Shown in pieces: positions 1 through 8,799 of a stretch of 55,064 bases of DNA. Every line of letters begins with the position of its first letter. Within the stretch, counting starts at the first letter, position 1. The notes under the pieces were generated by a model. That model was not told the origin of the DNA, did not search any database, and saw only the letters and a list, made by a program, of their open reading frames with translations. The translations under genes were made by a program, and so were the position numbers. The stretch is from an uncultured Marvinbryantia sp. Its GTDB lineage: Bacteria; Bacillota; Clostridia; Lachnospirales; Lachnospiraceae. Location: assembly GCA_934394985.1 (NCBI GenBank), contig CAKRRF010000016.1, forward strand, positions 1 through 55,064, given 5' to 3'.

Positions 1-82
1 AGACACAAACAGGATCTGCGCAACTACTTCAATCCTTATTTTCTCTAGTATATCACTATTATGTATTTTTTACCATATAAAT

Positions 83-2302
83 TTATACTTTCTTGAGTTT
101 TGCAAATGCTGCAAACATTTTTTTCACACCGACCTTTTCAAAATTGACGGTTACCTCGTAGTCCTTCCCTCCGTCTATGATGTTTTCCACAGTTCCAACG
201 CCAAACTTAATATGGCGCACCTGATCACCTACTGTATAATCCAGATTGTCTGCCTTTTTCACCCTGAACTGGTTCGGATCAAATGCCTTGCTCTTAAATG
301 CTTTCTTCGCCTGCATATATGGACTGTGGACATCTGGCATCTTTTTCACCGTCTGCTCTGTTTTCACCTGATCTCTGCCTGTTTGTACCAGACGGATCGG
401 AATCTCTCTTATGAATCTGGAAATCGGATAATACTGCGTCTCTCCTCTTACCATTCTCTGCTTTGCACAGGTAATGGTCAGCCGCTTCATGGCGCGGGTA
501 ATACCAACGTAGCAGAGACGTCTCTCTTCTTCCAGTTCATCCGGATCATCTGCATTGATGCTGGCATATCCAGGAAATACCCCTTCTTCCAGCCCGGTCA
601 GATAAACATTCGGGAATTCCAGTCCCTTGGCGCTGTGCAAAGTCATCAATACTACATGATTGTAATCCTCGTCCTGATCATCAATATCTGCTACCAGTGC
701 TACTTCCTCCAGGAAGCCGCTTAAGGAAGGTTCTTTTGTGGATTCTTCATAGGTAACAATCTTGGAAATCAGTTCGTCTATATTCTCAATACGTGCCTTT
801 GCCTCATCAGTTCCTTCTGCCTGCAGTTCAGTCACATATCCAGTCATATCAATAATTGACTGAAGCAGTTCATGGACACTGTAGAATTCTGCCTGACTGC
901 GCAGTGTCTGAATAAAGGTCACAAATGGTTCGATCTTGGCTACTGCCCTTCCCAGAGAAACAATATTGGCGGCATCTTTTAATGCATCATAAAAACTGAT
1001 ATCCCGGTCTACCGCATAATTCTGTACCTTCGCCAGAGATGCCGCACCGATTCCTCTTTTGGGTATATTAATAATACGACGCACTGCCAGGTCATCTTTG
1101 GCATTATCTACTGTCTTCAAATAACACAGCAGATCCTTAATTTCTTTTCGTGCATAAAAGTTAATGCCACCGACCAACTTATATGGGATATTCGCCATCA
1201 GCAGTTTTTCTTCAAACAGACGTGACTGAGCATTGGTACGATACAGGATTGCGCAATCCTTATAATCGAATTCTCCCTTGTTTTTTCTTCTGCGAATATC
1301 CGCTGTCACATAATCTGCTTCTTCAAAAGATGTCATGCACTGCCTGACCGTGATCTGTTCTCCACGCTCATTTTCTGTCCACAGAGCCTTTTCTTTTCGG
1401 CCGATATTGTGGCTGATGACTCCGTTTGCAGCATCCAGAATGTTCTGTGTAGAACGGTAATTTTGTTCCAGTTTGATGACTGTGGCATCTTCAAAGTCCT
1501 TCTCAAAATTCAGAATATTTTCGATATTTGCCCCACGGAACTTATAAATCGACTGGTCATCATCACCAACTACGCAGAGATTCCGATATTTATCTGCCAG
1601 GATACTCACCAGCTTGAACTGCGCCGTGTTTGTATCCTGATATTCATCCACCATGATATAACGAAAACGATCCTGATAGTATTCCAACACATCCGGACAG
1701 GTACGGAACAGTTCCACAGTCTTCACGATCAGATCGTCAAAATCCATGGCATTGTTTCTTTTTAAGGTTGCCTGGTATTCTTTGTATACATCACAGATCT
1801 TTCGTTTAGTAAAATCACCGAATACCTGCGTCTCATACTCTATCGGTCCTCTTAGTTCATCCTTCTGGTGAGAAATGGCTGCGAGAAACATCTTTTCTTT
1901 ATAAACCTTCGTGTCAATCTCCAGACGTTTGCAGATATCTTTCATAAGAGTCTTCTGGTCATCACCGTCATATATGGTAAAATTCGTGCCATAGCCCAAA
2001 CGGTCTGCAAATCTTCTCAGAATTCGCACACACATAGAATGAAATGTGGATACCCATACGCCGTCAGAACCAAATCCCACAATCTGATCCACACGTTCCC
2101 TCATCTCTCCTGCTGCCTTGTTGGTGAAGGTAATTGCCAGAATATTCCATGGATTCACTTCTTTTTCTTCTATCAGATATGCAATCCTGTGAGTCAGCAC
2201 TCTGGTCTTTCCGGATCCTGCCCCTGCCAGCAGTAAAAGTGGTCCCTCTGTATGAAATACCGCCTGTCTCTGACAGTCATTTAATGAATCGTAGTTGCTC
2301 AT
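83..2302 (-). CDS. pcrA: UvrD/PcrA-type ATP-dependent DNA helicase
   Basis: Superfamily 1 3'-5' DNA helicase that unwinds DNA in repair and in clearing replication and transcription conflicts. The 739-residue length is normal for PcrA. Visible motifs in order: Walker A AGAGSGKT near residue 30, DEYQDT Walker B near 218, the GDDDQSIYKFRGA motif III, QNYRST motif IV, TLHSAKGLEFP motif V and VGITRA motif VI. The C-terminal 60 residues contain VGDQVRHIKFGVG, the Tudor-like module that binds RNA polymerase in PcrA. It is transcribed divergently from the DUF1836 gene. A housekeeping gene; the family assignment is secure. Confidence 0.95.
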   Translation of the reverse strand: MSNYDSLNDCQRQAVFHTEGPLLLLAGAGSGKTRVLTHRIAYLIEEKEVNPWNILAITFTNKAAGEMRERVDQIVGFGSDGVWVSTFHSMCVRILRRFADRLGYGTNFTIYDGDDQKTLMKDICKRLEIDTKVYKEKMFLAAISHQKDELRGPIEYETQVFGDFTKRKICDVYKEYQATLKRNNAMDFDDLIVKTVELFRTCPDVLEYYQDRFRYIMVDEYQDTNTAQFKLVSILADKYRNLCVVGDDDQSIYKFRGANIENILNFEKDFEDATVIKLEQNYRSTQNILDAANGVISHNIGRKEKALWTENERGEQITVRQCMTSFEEADYVTADIRRRKNKGEFDYKDCAILYRTNAQSRLFEEKLLMANIPYKLVGGINFYARKEIKDLLCYLKTVDNAKDDLAVRRIINIPKRGIGAASLAKVQNYAVDRDISFYDALKDAANIVSLGRAVAKIEPFVTFIQTLRSQAEFYSVHELLQSIIDMTGYVTELQAEGTDEAKARIENIDELISKIVTYEESTKEPSLSGFLEEVALVADIDDQDEDYNHVVLMTLHSAKGLEFPNVYLTGLEEGVFPGYASINADDPDELEEERRLCYVGITRAMKRLTITCAKQRMVRGETQYYPISRFIREIPIRLVQTGRDQVKTEQTVKKMPDVHSPYMQAKKAFKSKAFDPNQFRVKKADNLDYTVGDQVRHIKFGVGTVENIIDGGKDYEVTVNFEKVGVKKMFAAFAKLKKV

Positions 2303-2376
2303 TTTTATCCTTTCTTCAAAAAAAACTTGTCACGTAGTTTTAAAAACTGTATAATCTAGTCAGGAGGCGTTACATT

Positions 2377-2967
2377 ATGAAACTTGACACACATGATATG
2401 ATAAAAAGCATTCTTGATAATATATCAGCAATTGATCACATCAAAACAGCCGATATTCCTAACATCGAATTATATATGGATCAGGTAACTACTTTCATGG
2501 ATTCTCAGATGGCATCATCCAAGCGTTATCCGGATGATAAAGTTCTGACAAAGACCATGATCAATAATTACGCAAAAAATCACCTGCTTCCTTCTCCAAA
2601 CAAAAAGAAATATTCCAAAGAGCATGTTTTAATGCTGATTTTTATTTACTACTTCAAAAGCTTCCTGTCCATTTCGGACATTCAGGCTCTGCTGACTCCT
2701 CTGGCAGATAAGTACTTCCAGAAAAATGAAGGTCTGAATATGGAAGATCTCTATAATGAAGTCTTTGGTATGGAAAAAGAACAGGTGGAAAACTTAAAAA
2801 AAGATCTGATGGAAAAATATGATACTGCCAGTAAGTCTTTTGCTGATGCAGGTGAAAAAGACAGGGAATTTCTCACCATGTTCTCTTTTATCTGCCTGCT
2901 CAGCTTCGACGTTTACATGAAAAAGCAGCTGATCGAATCCATTATTGATTCTTTTCCATCCGACTGA
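2377..2967 (+). CDS. DUF1836-domain protein, putative DNA-binding regulator
   Basis: A 196-residue protein matching the DUF1836 family, which is common in Clostridia and predicted to bind DNA through an N-terminal MerR-like helix-turn-helix (here around residues 60-100, with YSKEHVLMLIFIYYFKSFLSI). The C-terminal half is helical. An AGGAGG ribosome binding site lies just upstream of the ATG. It is divergent from pcrA and its last 26 bases overlap the 3' end of the convergent yerC-like gene. Family recognised from sequence; its target is unknown. Confidence 0.75.
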   Translation: MKLDTHDMIKSILDNISAIDHIKTADIPNIELYMDQVTTFMDSQMASSKRYPDDKVLTKTMINNYAKNHLLPSPNKKKYSKEHVLMLIFIYYFKSFLSISDIQALLTPLADKYFQKNEGLNMEDLYNEVFGMEKEQVENLKKDLMEKYDTASKSFADAGEKDREFLTMFSFICLLSFDVYMKKQLIESIIDSFPSD

Positions 2968-3235
2968 ATACCATCTGATATCCGTCATTTCCGTAATTGA
3001 GTGACCGATTTACCCTGCTTATGGTTGCAGTAGATGCACCTGTCTGTTCTGCAATTTCCAGATAGGTTTTGTTCTCTGTCAGCATCTTTGCAACCTCAAA
3101 GCGCTGGGACAGTGATAACAATTCATTGATCGTACACACATCCTCAAAAAACTGATAACATTCTTCTACATTTTCCAGTTGTAACACAGCTTCAAATAAA
3201 TGCTTTACCGCCTCTGTATGAACTGTCTTGCTCAT
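2942..3235 (-). CDS. yerC: YerC/YecD family TrpR-like DNA-binding protein
   Basis: A 97-residue protein with the TrpR-like fold typical of YerC. Residues 35-80 carry the helix-turn-helix (LSQRFEVAKML, YLEIAEQTGASTATISRVNR). YerC proteins are conserved in Firmicutes, and in Bacillus this gene lies next to pcrB/pcrA, so its position near pcrA is typical. The ATG has a GGGAGG-type ribosome binding site and the PHP hydrolase gene ends 15 bases upstream of nothing but this start, suggesting separate or loosely coupled expression. The regulated genes are not known. Confidence 0.85.
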   Translation of the reverse strand: MSKTVHTEAVKHLFEAVLQLENVEECYQFFEDVCTINELLSLSQRFEVAKMLTENKTYLEIAEQTGASTATISRVNRSLNYGNDGYQMVFSRMEKNQ

Positions 3236-3249
3236 GTTCGTTCCTCCCT

Positions 3250-3969
3250 TTACATGGTCTGTTTTCTGATATAAGTCAGGAATTCTTCTTTGGAACGGTT
3301 CACCACCAGTTCCTCCGGAAATCCCACTTTTTCGATTAAACTGACTGCCAGATCGTGATTCCGAATATCCCAGATGCAGTGTGCATCACTTCCCATAATC
3401 ACCGGCTGCTGATATTCCATGCAGTATTTTAACATGAGAATATCATTCTCCTCTGCACCAACTCTTGTTCCGGACGGATCCAGTGAATGATTGTTCAGTT
3501 CCAAAAGCTTATGTTCTTCCTTTGCTGTCGCAACAATCTGTTCCATATCTACCGGATATCTTCCGTCATCCGGATGTCCTATGATGTTCACATAAGGATT
3601 CTTCAGTGCTGCTACCAGTGCCTTGGTATTCTCCTGCACACTTCCAGGCTTAATACACGGTGTATGAAGACTGGCAATTACCACATCCATCTGCTTTAGC
3701 GTAGACTTTGGCAAGTCCAGTTTTCCGTCGTAATCCATGATATTCACTTCTGTTCCAAACAGCACCGGCATACCGTTTATTTCTCTTGGCATAATCTTCA
3801 GATTGTTGAAGTAAAACAGATGAGGTCCTCCCGGCATCTCAGGCGCGTGATCGGTAATACCAAGCAGTTCCAGACCTTTTTCTGATGCTGCCTGCACCAT
3901 CTCCATGATAGTGTTATATGCATGACCACTTACCAGTGTATGGGTATGAATATCTAAAACATCTCTCAT
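3250..3969 (-). CDS. PHP-domain metal-dependent hydrolase (YcdX type)
   Basis: Predicted metal-dependent phosphatase or hydrolase of the PHP superfamily, 239 residues. The N-terminal DIHTHT motif, the ITDHAP motif near residue 40, ASLHTP, GHPD and the late GSDAH motif are the expected metal ligands of a PHP active site, which usually binds three divalent metals. The start at 3969 was preferred over an upstream in-frame ATG because AAGGAAGGATGAC sits at the right distance and homologues begin at this position. The substrate cannot be told from sequence; YcdX-type members act on phosphorylated sugars or nucleotides. Confidence 0.85.
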   Translation of the reverse strand: MRDVLDIHTHTLVSGHAYNTIMEMVQAASEKGLELLGITDHAPEMPGGPHLFYFNNLKIMPREINGMPVLFGTEVNIMDYDGKLDLPKSTLKQMDVVIASLHTPCIKPGSVQENTKALVAALKNPYVNIIGHPDDGRYPVDMEQIVATAKEEHKLLELNNHSLDPSGTRVGAEENDILMLKYCMEYQQPVIMGSDAHCIWDIRNHDLAVSLIEKVGFPEELVVNRSKEEFLTYIRKQTM

Positions 3970-4143
3970 GTCATCCTTCCTTTCTTCACTTTCCTCAGTA
4001 TACCATACTCCCATTCTTTTAATCAACCACTTTCCTGTTTTAAAGCGTGAATATGTGAAAGAAAATAAACTCCCATACAGGAGTTTCTTCTATCATCTCA
4101 CTGTATGGGATTCTGAAAATAATCTTATTAAATTCTCTTCCGG

Positions 4144-4413
4144 TTATGCCTGTTCCAGGTATTCTTTCAGTGCCTGTGCCAGCTGATCCGGACAGGATGT
4201 CGGACGCATTCCGCACTTGGTTCCTTCCAGGCGATGCATTACATCTGCTACATCCATACCTTCTACCAGCCGTCCAATTCCTGCAGTATTTCCACTGCAT
4301 CCACCGATGAAGTTCACATTTTTCAGTTTGTTATCCTCTACTTCAAAGGTTACAGCGGAAGAACATACTCCTTTATTTTTATGAATATATGTGGTATCTT
4401 CTTTTTTTAACAT
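4144..4413 (-). CDS. TSCPD domain-containing protein
   Basis: An 89-residue protein of the small TSCPD family (TIGR03905-like). The signature PTSCPDQLA lies near the C-terminus. Three further cysteines at CSSAV, GGCSGN and TKCGM suggest a metal or iron-sulfur site. The same domain forms the C-terminus of some vitamin B12-dependent ribonucleotide reductases, so a nucleic-acid or redox role is plausible but unproven. It is a monocistronic minus-strand gene facing away from the substrate-binding-protein gene. Confidence 0.85.
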   Translation of the reverse strand: MLKKEDTTYIHKNKGVCSSAVTFEVEDNKLKNVNFIGGCSGNTAGIGRLVEGMDVADVMHRLEGTKCGMRPTSCPDQLAQALKEYLEQA

Positions 4414-4587
4414 GGTATTTCATTCCTTTCTGTGGTAATTATCACGAACCGGATACAGTATACCACAGATTTAACCCAACTGCAATTCGAGAATCCCACT
4501 GTACTCCGAACTGATATCAGGAAATTCCACACATTTGTCCGTGTTCCCGCATATAGTAATCTGATCATGTTTTTGGAGTTTTTAACT

Positions 4588-5589
4588 ATGAAGAAACGTC
4601 TTTCTGTATTTTTCCTTACTACCGGTCTGCTGTTCTCGTCTCTTACACCAGTCAGCACTTTGGCAGCCGATACATCGGAACTGGAATCGGTTACATTGAG
4701 TGAGGTAGCACATTCGATCTTTTATGCCCCACAGTACGTCGCTTACGAACAGGGATATTTTATCGACGAAGGACTGGATGTGACTATTACAACTGCTTTT
4801 GGTGCAGATAAAGTCATGGCTGCACTTCTCTCTGATTCTGCGGAAATCGGATTGATGGGATGTGAATCTACAATTTATGCCTATAATGAAGGCGCCGCCG
4901 ATACAATTCTGAATTTTGCCCAGCTTACTCAGCGTGCCGGGAACTTCTTAATTGCCAGAGAGCCAATGTCTGATTTTAAATGGAGTGATCTGAAAGATCA
5001 TACCGTACTTGGTGGACGAAAAGGTGGCATGCCTGAAATGGTATTTGAATATATCCTGAAAAATAATGGTTTGGATCCATCTACAGATCTGACCATTGAC
5101 CAGAGCATTGATTTTGGTTCTACCGGTGCCGCCTTTACCAGTGGACTGGGAGACTTTACGGTCGAATTCGAACCGTCCGCCACTGCCCTGGAAAAAGAAG
5201 GTGCCGGATATGTGGTAGCTTCCCTTGGTGTGGATTCCGGTTATGTACCATATACCTCCTACTGCTGTAAATCCAGCTATCTGGATGCACATTCTGATGT
5301 TGTCCAGAAATTCACCAATGCATTACAAAAGGGTGTGGATTATGTCTTAACCCACACCCCGGAAGAAACTGCTTCGGTGATTGCCCCTCAGTTTGCTGAA
5401 AGTGATCTGGATACCATCACGAAGATCGTAGACCGCTATCTCTCTCAGGATACCTGGAAGCCATCTTTAATTTTTGACCAGGATCACTTCACCACTCTCC
5501 AGGATATTCTGGAATCTGCCGGTGAACTGACTGAACGTGTTCCTTATGAGGAACTGATTGTTACAGACTATGCAGATCAGGCTTCCTGA
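4588..5589 (+). CDS. Secreted ABC transporter substrate-binding protein (NMT1/SsuA-like)
   Basis: A 333-residue periplasmic-binding-fold protein. The start at 4588 gives a Sec signal peptide (KKRLSVFFLTTGLLFSS) that ends near LAADTS. There is no lipobox cysteine, unusual for a Gram-positive binding protein, so membrane anchoring is not evident. The region APQYVAYEQGYFIDEGLDV is the classic NMT1/THI5/SsuA motif near the mature N-terminus, seen in proteins that bind thiamine precursors, sulfonates or nitrate. No permease or ATPase gene is adjacent. The last 13 bases overlap the convergent ftsW-like gene. The ligand is unknown. Confidence 0.85.
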   Translation: MKKRLSVFFLTTGLLFSSLTPVSTLAADTSELESVTLSEVAHSIFYAPQYVAYEQGYFIDEGLDVTITTAFGADKVMAALLSDSAEIGLMGCESTIYAYNEGAADTILNFAQLTQRAGNFLIAREPMSDFKWSDLKDHTVLGGRKGGMPEMVFEYILKNNGLDPSTDLTIDQSIDFGSTGAAFTSGLGDFTVEFEPSATALEKEGAGYVVASLGVDSGYVPYTSYCCKSSYLDAHSDVVQKFTNALQKGVDYVLTHTPEETASVIAPQFAESDLDTITKIVDRYLSQDTWKPSLIFDQDHFTTLQDILESAGELTERVPYEELIVTDYADQAS

Positions 5590-6743
5590 TCCTTAAAGCG
5601 GATCCGCTTCGACACACTGAGCGCCAATGCCATTTCTGCCATCAAAAACACAATGGATGTTCCTCCGTAACTGATAAACGGTAACGTAATACCGGTAGTA
5701 GGAATGACATTGGTAACAACCGCAATATTCAATACTACCTGTAATGCAATGTGAATAAAAATACCGGACGCAATCAGGGAGCCCAGTAAATCCGGTGCAT
5801 TCTGTGCAATAAAGAACAGCCTGTACAGCATAAATGCAAACAATATTGTCAGCATAATTGCCCCGAACAGTCCCAGTTCTTCACAGATAATCGTAAAAAT
5901 CATATCATTCTGGGCTTCCGGTACATAATCCAGCTTCTGCAGACTGTTTCCCAGACCTTTACCAAAAAAGCCACCAGAACCAATTGCATACAGTCCCTGC
6001 ATTACCTGATAACCGCCTACACTGGAATTAGCCTCAGGATTCAGCCATACCTGAACTCGCCTCAGACGGAAACTGTCACTGGTCACGCTTCCCTTTACAT
6101 ACCAGACTACTGCAATCGCCACAACTGCAACCAGAATCACGCCAGCCACAAAAGGTCTGCTATCCGGGAATACAATAAATAGCAGGCCAACGGTGATACC
6201 TGCAATAATAATGGCTGTACTTAAATTATCCGTAAATACATAAGTCAGGAAAGAGGTCACTCCTCCTGCAATCAATACTGTAAAAAATGCCGGCCATGTC
6301 CGCATATTCTTCCCCATTTTCACAATCAATGTGGGCAAAAATAAGATAATTGCAACCTTTGCCATCTCTGCCGGCTGAAAGGATACCGGTCCGAAATAAA
6401 TCCATCTCTTGGCACCATTCAGTTCTGTTCCGATAAACTTTGTCAGAAATAATAGTATATTGGCAATCAGGTATAACCATCCTGCAAAATTCCTAGTCAG
6501 TACATGATAATCGATCTGAGATCCTACAATCACTGCAACCAGGCAAAAAGCACTGATTGCCGCCTGCTTGGTAAAGTAATACATGTCATCTCTGAACTTA
6601 ATCTGAGCGGAATATGCACTGGAACTGTACAGCATAATCAGTCCAAAACAGGTCAGCAAAATAACACTGACCAGAAGATTATAATCATAATATTGAAAAA
6701 CCTGACGAACATTTTTCTTTATCCCGCGCTTTTTTTTCGCCAT
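5577..6743 (-). CDS. ftsW: SEDS-family peptidoglycan glycosyltransferase, FtsW/RodA type
   Basis: A polytopic membrane protein of 388 residues with about ten transmembrane segments. It polymerises lipid II glycan chains at the septum or sidewall together with a class B PBP. SEDS signatures are present: YSSS near residue 40, GAKRWI, FQPAE, GYQVMQGLYAIGSGG, and a late TTGITLPFISYGGTS. The start at 6743 is chosen because AAGGGG lies six bases upstream; an in-frame ATG at 6758 is the alternative. FtsW versus a sporulation SpoVE role cannot be separated here, although the gene does lie near cotJC. Confidence 0.88.
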   Translation of the reverse strand: MAKKKRGIKKNVRQVFQYYDYNLLVSVILLTCFGLIMLYSSSAYSAQIKFRDDMYYFTKQAAISAFCLVAVIVGSQIDYHVLTRNFAGWLYLIANILLFLTKFIGTELNGAKRWIYFGPVSFQPAEMAKVAIILFLPTLIVKMGKNMRTWPAFFTVLIAGGVTSFLTYVFTDNLSTAIIIAGITVGLLFIVFPDSRPFVAGVILVAVVAIAVVWYVKGSVTSDSFRLRRVQVWLNPEANSSVGGYQVMQGLYAIGSGGFFGKGLGNSLQKLDYVPEAQNDMIFTIICEELGLFGAIMLTILFAFMLYRLFFIAQNAPDLLGSLIASGIFIHIALQVVLNIAVVTNVIPTTGITLPFISYGGTSIVFLMAEMALALSVSKRIRFKDQEA

Positions 6744-6863
6744 TGAACGCCCCTTCATCTCTCTTTTTCACTCTTCTATCTTTTATTCATCACTTTTATA
6801 AGGATAACATCAGACCCGTGTTTATGCAAGTTTTTTTCAAAAACCCTCCCCATATTTCCTGTA

Positions 6864-6891
6864 TAAAAAAGGTATTCGCAATCCCTTTTTT
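6864..6891 (-). terminator. Rho-independent terminator after host endolysin gene
   Basis: An A-rich/T-rich hairpin (AAAAAAGG opposite CCTTTTTT) lies just beyond the stop codon of the endolysin-like gene. On the minus strand it ends in a T-run. It closes the holin-endolysin unit before ftsW. Confidence 0.6.
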
Positions 6892-6904
6892 GCACTGTAT
6901 ATAT

Positions 6905-7696
6905 TTAATCTGACACTTTCAGATACCGTGTGGAACAATATCCTTTTAGGTCCTCATATACTACATAAAGCCATTTGATCTGTTCTGGCGTTTCATTGTA
7001 ATAACCATCACAATGTATTTTTTTCCCGGCAGGAACTACTATGATTCCAGTTTTTTCCTTTCCGGCTCCGGTTCGCATCCACAGATCTGTGATGGTTTCG
7101 TATGTTCCTTCTGTTTTTTCATCATAGAACAGAGCATCCTCTACCGATAACTCATTGTTTTCACTTATTTCCGGTGTTTTGAAATCTGCTTCTTTTTTAC
7201 TGTAATGTGGAAGCGCAAATCCCCTGATGTATCCCCATCCAAATGGAACAATTCTTCTGCCAACAATACCGCCTTGAGTATTTCCTTCTATTACTGTCAT
7301 GGTTCGGTTCTTCTTATCAACAATTTCTATCATCCCAATATGATCACTATATGCATTATTGGGCTGTGTACTTTTACGCCAACTGTATACAATAATATCC
7401 CCCGGCTGTGGAACGATTCGGCCATCTTCTTTCCAGATTCCTTTTTTGCGGAATTTGCTGACATGTTCCTCTACCCCGCATTCAATTCCACCGATCAGAT
7501 CTACGGCATTTAACTTTATAAAGACCGCTGATACCGCTCCATCGCAATAATCATCTGTATAAGTCAGACGGTACCCTCTGGGCTGTGGAAGATAACTGTT
7601 GTAAATATCTACGATAGGCTTATGCGTTCCTTTTTTGCGGCTCATACCAAGCCAGCTTCTAAACACATCTATTGCCTGCTGCGCTGTAATAGCCAT
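6905..7696 (-). CDS. CHAP-domain endolysin-like amidase with SH3 domain, outside the prophage
   Basis: A 263-residue cell-wall hydrolase. An N-terminal CHAP-type domain has catalytic Cys51 (in YTDDYCDGAV) and His119 (in YSDHIG). A C-terminal SH3b-like domain (residues about 205-260, LWMRTGAG through CSTRYLKV) probably binds the wall. There is no signal peptide, so it needs the adjacent holin for export. The start at 7696 has GAAGGAGAA upstream. The CHAP part closely resembles the prophage endolysin at 8800-10239, yet this gene lies beyond attL on the chromosome. A phage-derived, possibly domesticated lysis gene; see the SigK-like promoter in front of the holin. Confidence 0.85.
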   Translation of the reverse strand: MAITAQQAIDVFRSWLGMSRKKGTHKPIVDIYNSYLPQPRGYRLTYTDDYCDGAVSAVFIKLNAVDLIGGIECGVEEHVSKFRKKGIWKEDGRIVPQPGDIIVYSWRKSTQPNNAYSDHIGMIEIVDKKNRTMTVIEGNTQGGIVGRRIVPFGWGYIRGFALPHYSKKEADFKTPEISENNELSVEDALFYDEKTEGTYETITDLWMRTGAGKEKTGIIVVPAGKKIHCDGYYNETPEQIKWLYVVYEDLKGYCSTRYLKVSD

Positions 7697-7697
7697 A

Positions 7698-7988
7698 TCA
7701 AGATTCTCCTTCTGAATTTTTTTTGCACTCTTTGTGCAGGAAATTGCGAAGCATTTCATAAAATCCCGTAGAAGCCAAACCACTGATCATTCCACCCAGA
7801 ATGATTTCCGCTGAGATCGCATTGGGATAATTCATAATAATTGAAATTCCTGTTCCCAGAGTCAGGGCTGCCAGTGGAATATAGCGGTTTGGAAAACGAC
7901 GAAAAGCGGTTTTGAGCACGTACCCAACCAGCAGACAAATTCCCAAAATCAGAGGATTAATATATTCCATGATATAGTTCAGATCCAT
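7698..7988 (-). CDS. Phage-type holin, outside the prophage
   Basis: A 96-residue membrane protein of the small holin class (Hol44/phage_holin_5-like). Hydrophobic stretches lie at about residues 9-26, 38-52 and 60-80, followed by a charged C-terminus (RNFLHKECKKNSEGES). Its stop codon abuts the endolysin start by one base, the usual phage lysis pair. It is the first gene of a two-gene unit immediately downstream of cotJC in the same orientation. The TSS region contains a SigK-like promoter. It may release the hydrolase into the wall during mother-cell lysis; that role is inference. Confidence 0.75.
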   Translation of the reverse strand: MDLNYIMEYINPLILGICLLVGYVLKTAFRRFPNRYIPLAALTLGTGISIIMNYPNAISAEIILGGMISGLASTGFYEMLRNFLHKECKKNSEGES

Positions 7989-8025
7989 GTTCTTTCCTCA
8001 TCTTTCTACTAAAAATTCGCATTAT

Positions 8026-8054
8026 TATTTTATGCTTTGAGGATAAAACCGGTT
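8026..8054 (-). promoter_or_regulatory. Candidate SigK-type promoter for host holin-endolysin
   Basis: Reading the minus strand, AACC is followed by exactly 16 bases and then CATAAAATA. This fits the Bacillus SigK consensus mACm-N16-CATAnnnTA with no mismatch. It lies 38 bases upstream of the holin ATG, after the cotJC terminator. The sequence is AT-rich and short, so chance is possible. No good SigA promoter was seen in the same gap. Confidence 0.5.
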
Positions 8055-8079
8055 CCCTGTAAGTAGGAACCGGTCTTTT
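8048..8079 (-). terminator. Terminator after cotJC
   Basis: A perfect 9-bp stem (ACCGGTTCC at 8048-8056 with GGAACCGGT at 8066-8074) is flanked by T-runs on both strands. It separates cotJC from the holin unit and can work in either direction. Confidence 0.8.
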
Positions 8080-8114
8080 GATTCTCCTATTTATCCCATT
8101 ATCACATGTGCTGA

Positions 8115-8564
8115 TTACTGCTGTTTACAGTTGCTGCTATTCGGAAGGCAGGTCACAGGTTTGTCAAATGCCGGATTGTATCCATAGAAGTTTCTGGAAT
8201 CCAAGTCATCCTGAATCATGCGCAAAGCTTCACCGAATCTCTGATAATGAACCACTTCTCTTGCACGCAGAAAACGTATCGGATCTGCTATTTCCGGTAT
8301 GTTTCCAACTACACGCAGGATATTATCGTATGTGCTTCGAGCCTTCTGTTCTGCTGCCATATCTTCATGAAGATCAGTAATCGGATCTCCCTTAGACTGA
8401 AATTCACAGGCATTAAATGGAACACCTCCCGCAGCCTGCGGCCATACAGCTACCGTATGGTCAATATAATATGGTCCAAATCCGGATTTTTCGATTTCTT
8501 CCATAGAAAGATTACGGGTCAGCTGATGAACAATGGTTGAAACCATTTCCAGATGCGCAAGTTC
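8115..8564 (-). pseudogene. cotJC: cotJC 3' part, split from its 5' part by the prophage
   Basis: C-terminal two thirds of the spore coat protein CotJC, a manganese-catalase family member. Visible family motifs are ELAHLEM at the junction, EQKARSTYDNI and REVVHYQRFGEAL, carrying the later metal-ligand Glu and His positions. It has no start codon of its own: upstream codons read into phage DNA. Joining base 8560 to the core at 52503-52506 on the other side restores the reading TEELAHLEM without any frame change, giving 213 residues. The C-terminal tail (CLPNSSNCKQQ) is longer than in B. subtilis. Split rather than decayed: both halves keep open frames. Confidence 0.93.
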
Positions 8565-8587
8565 GTCCGTACATGGGTGTTGGACAT
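8549..8587. other. attL, left prophage junction
   Basis: Host cotJC sequence meets phage sequence at the core GTTC (8561-8564). The phage half-arm GTACATGGGTGTTGGACAT lies at 8569-8587 and is the inverted partner of the arm at 52482-52500 (18 of 19 positions). The predicted crossover dinucleotide is TC at 8563-8564, the centre of symmetry of the reconstructed attP. Confidence 0.9.
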
Positions 8588-8682
8588 AAGAAAAAAGCCT
8601 TATTTTATGCGAGTTTGCAGGACATGCTACAGTCACTTGAGTTTGTGCAGGCTAATTATATTTAGTCCTTGAAAAATCGTCA

Positions 8683-8711
8683 AAAAATGGCATTTTTTTA
8701 ATTCCATTTTT
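8683..8711 (-). terminator. Terminator after prophage endolysin
   Basis: AAAAATGG (8683-8690) pairs with CCATTTTT (8704-8711), with a T-run on the minus strand. It ends the late operon before attL and would protect the cotJC 3' part from phage late transcription. The stretch 8588-8799 holds no gene. Confidence 0.6.
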
Positions 8712-8799
8712 ACAATTTTATCCATATTTTTTCAACATCTTAGTGACTTTACATCTAACAGTATGTATCATTATAACTGCTGCCCGTTCTGCCAGTCTT

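Noticed and set aside
8565..8636. An apparent longer cotJC start giving MTVACPANSHKIRLF before DELAHLEM
   Set aside because: This part is phage DNA beyond attL, has no ribosome binding site and does not match CotJC.
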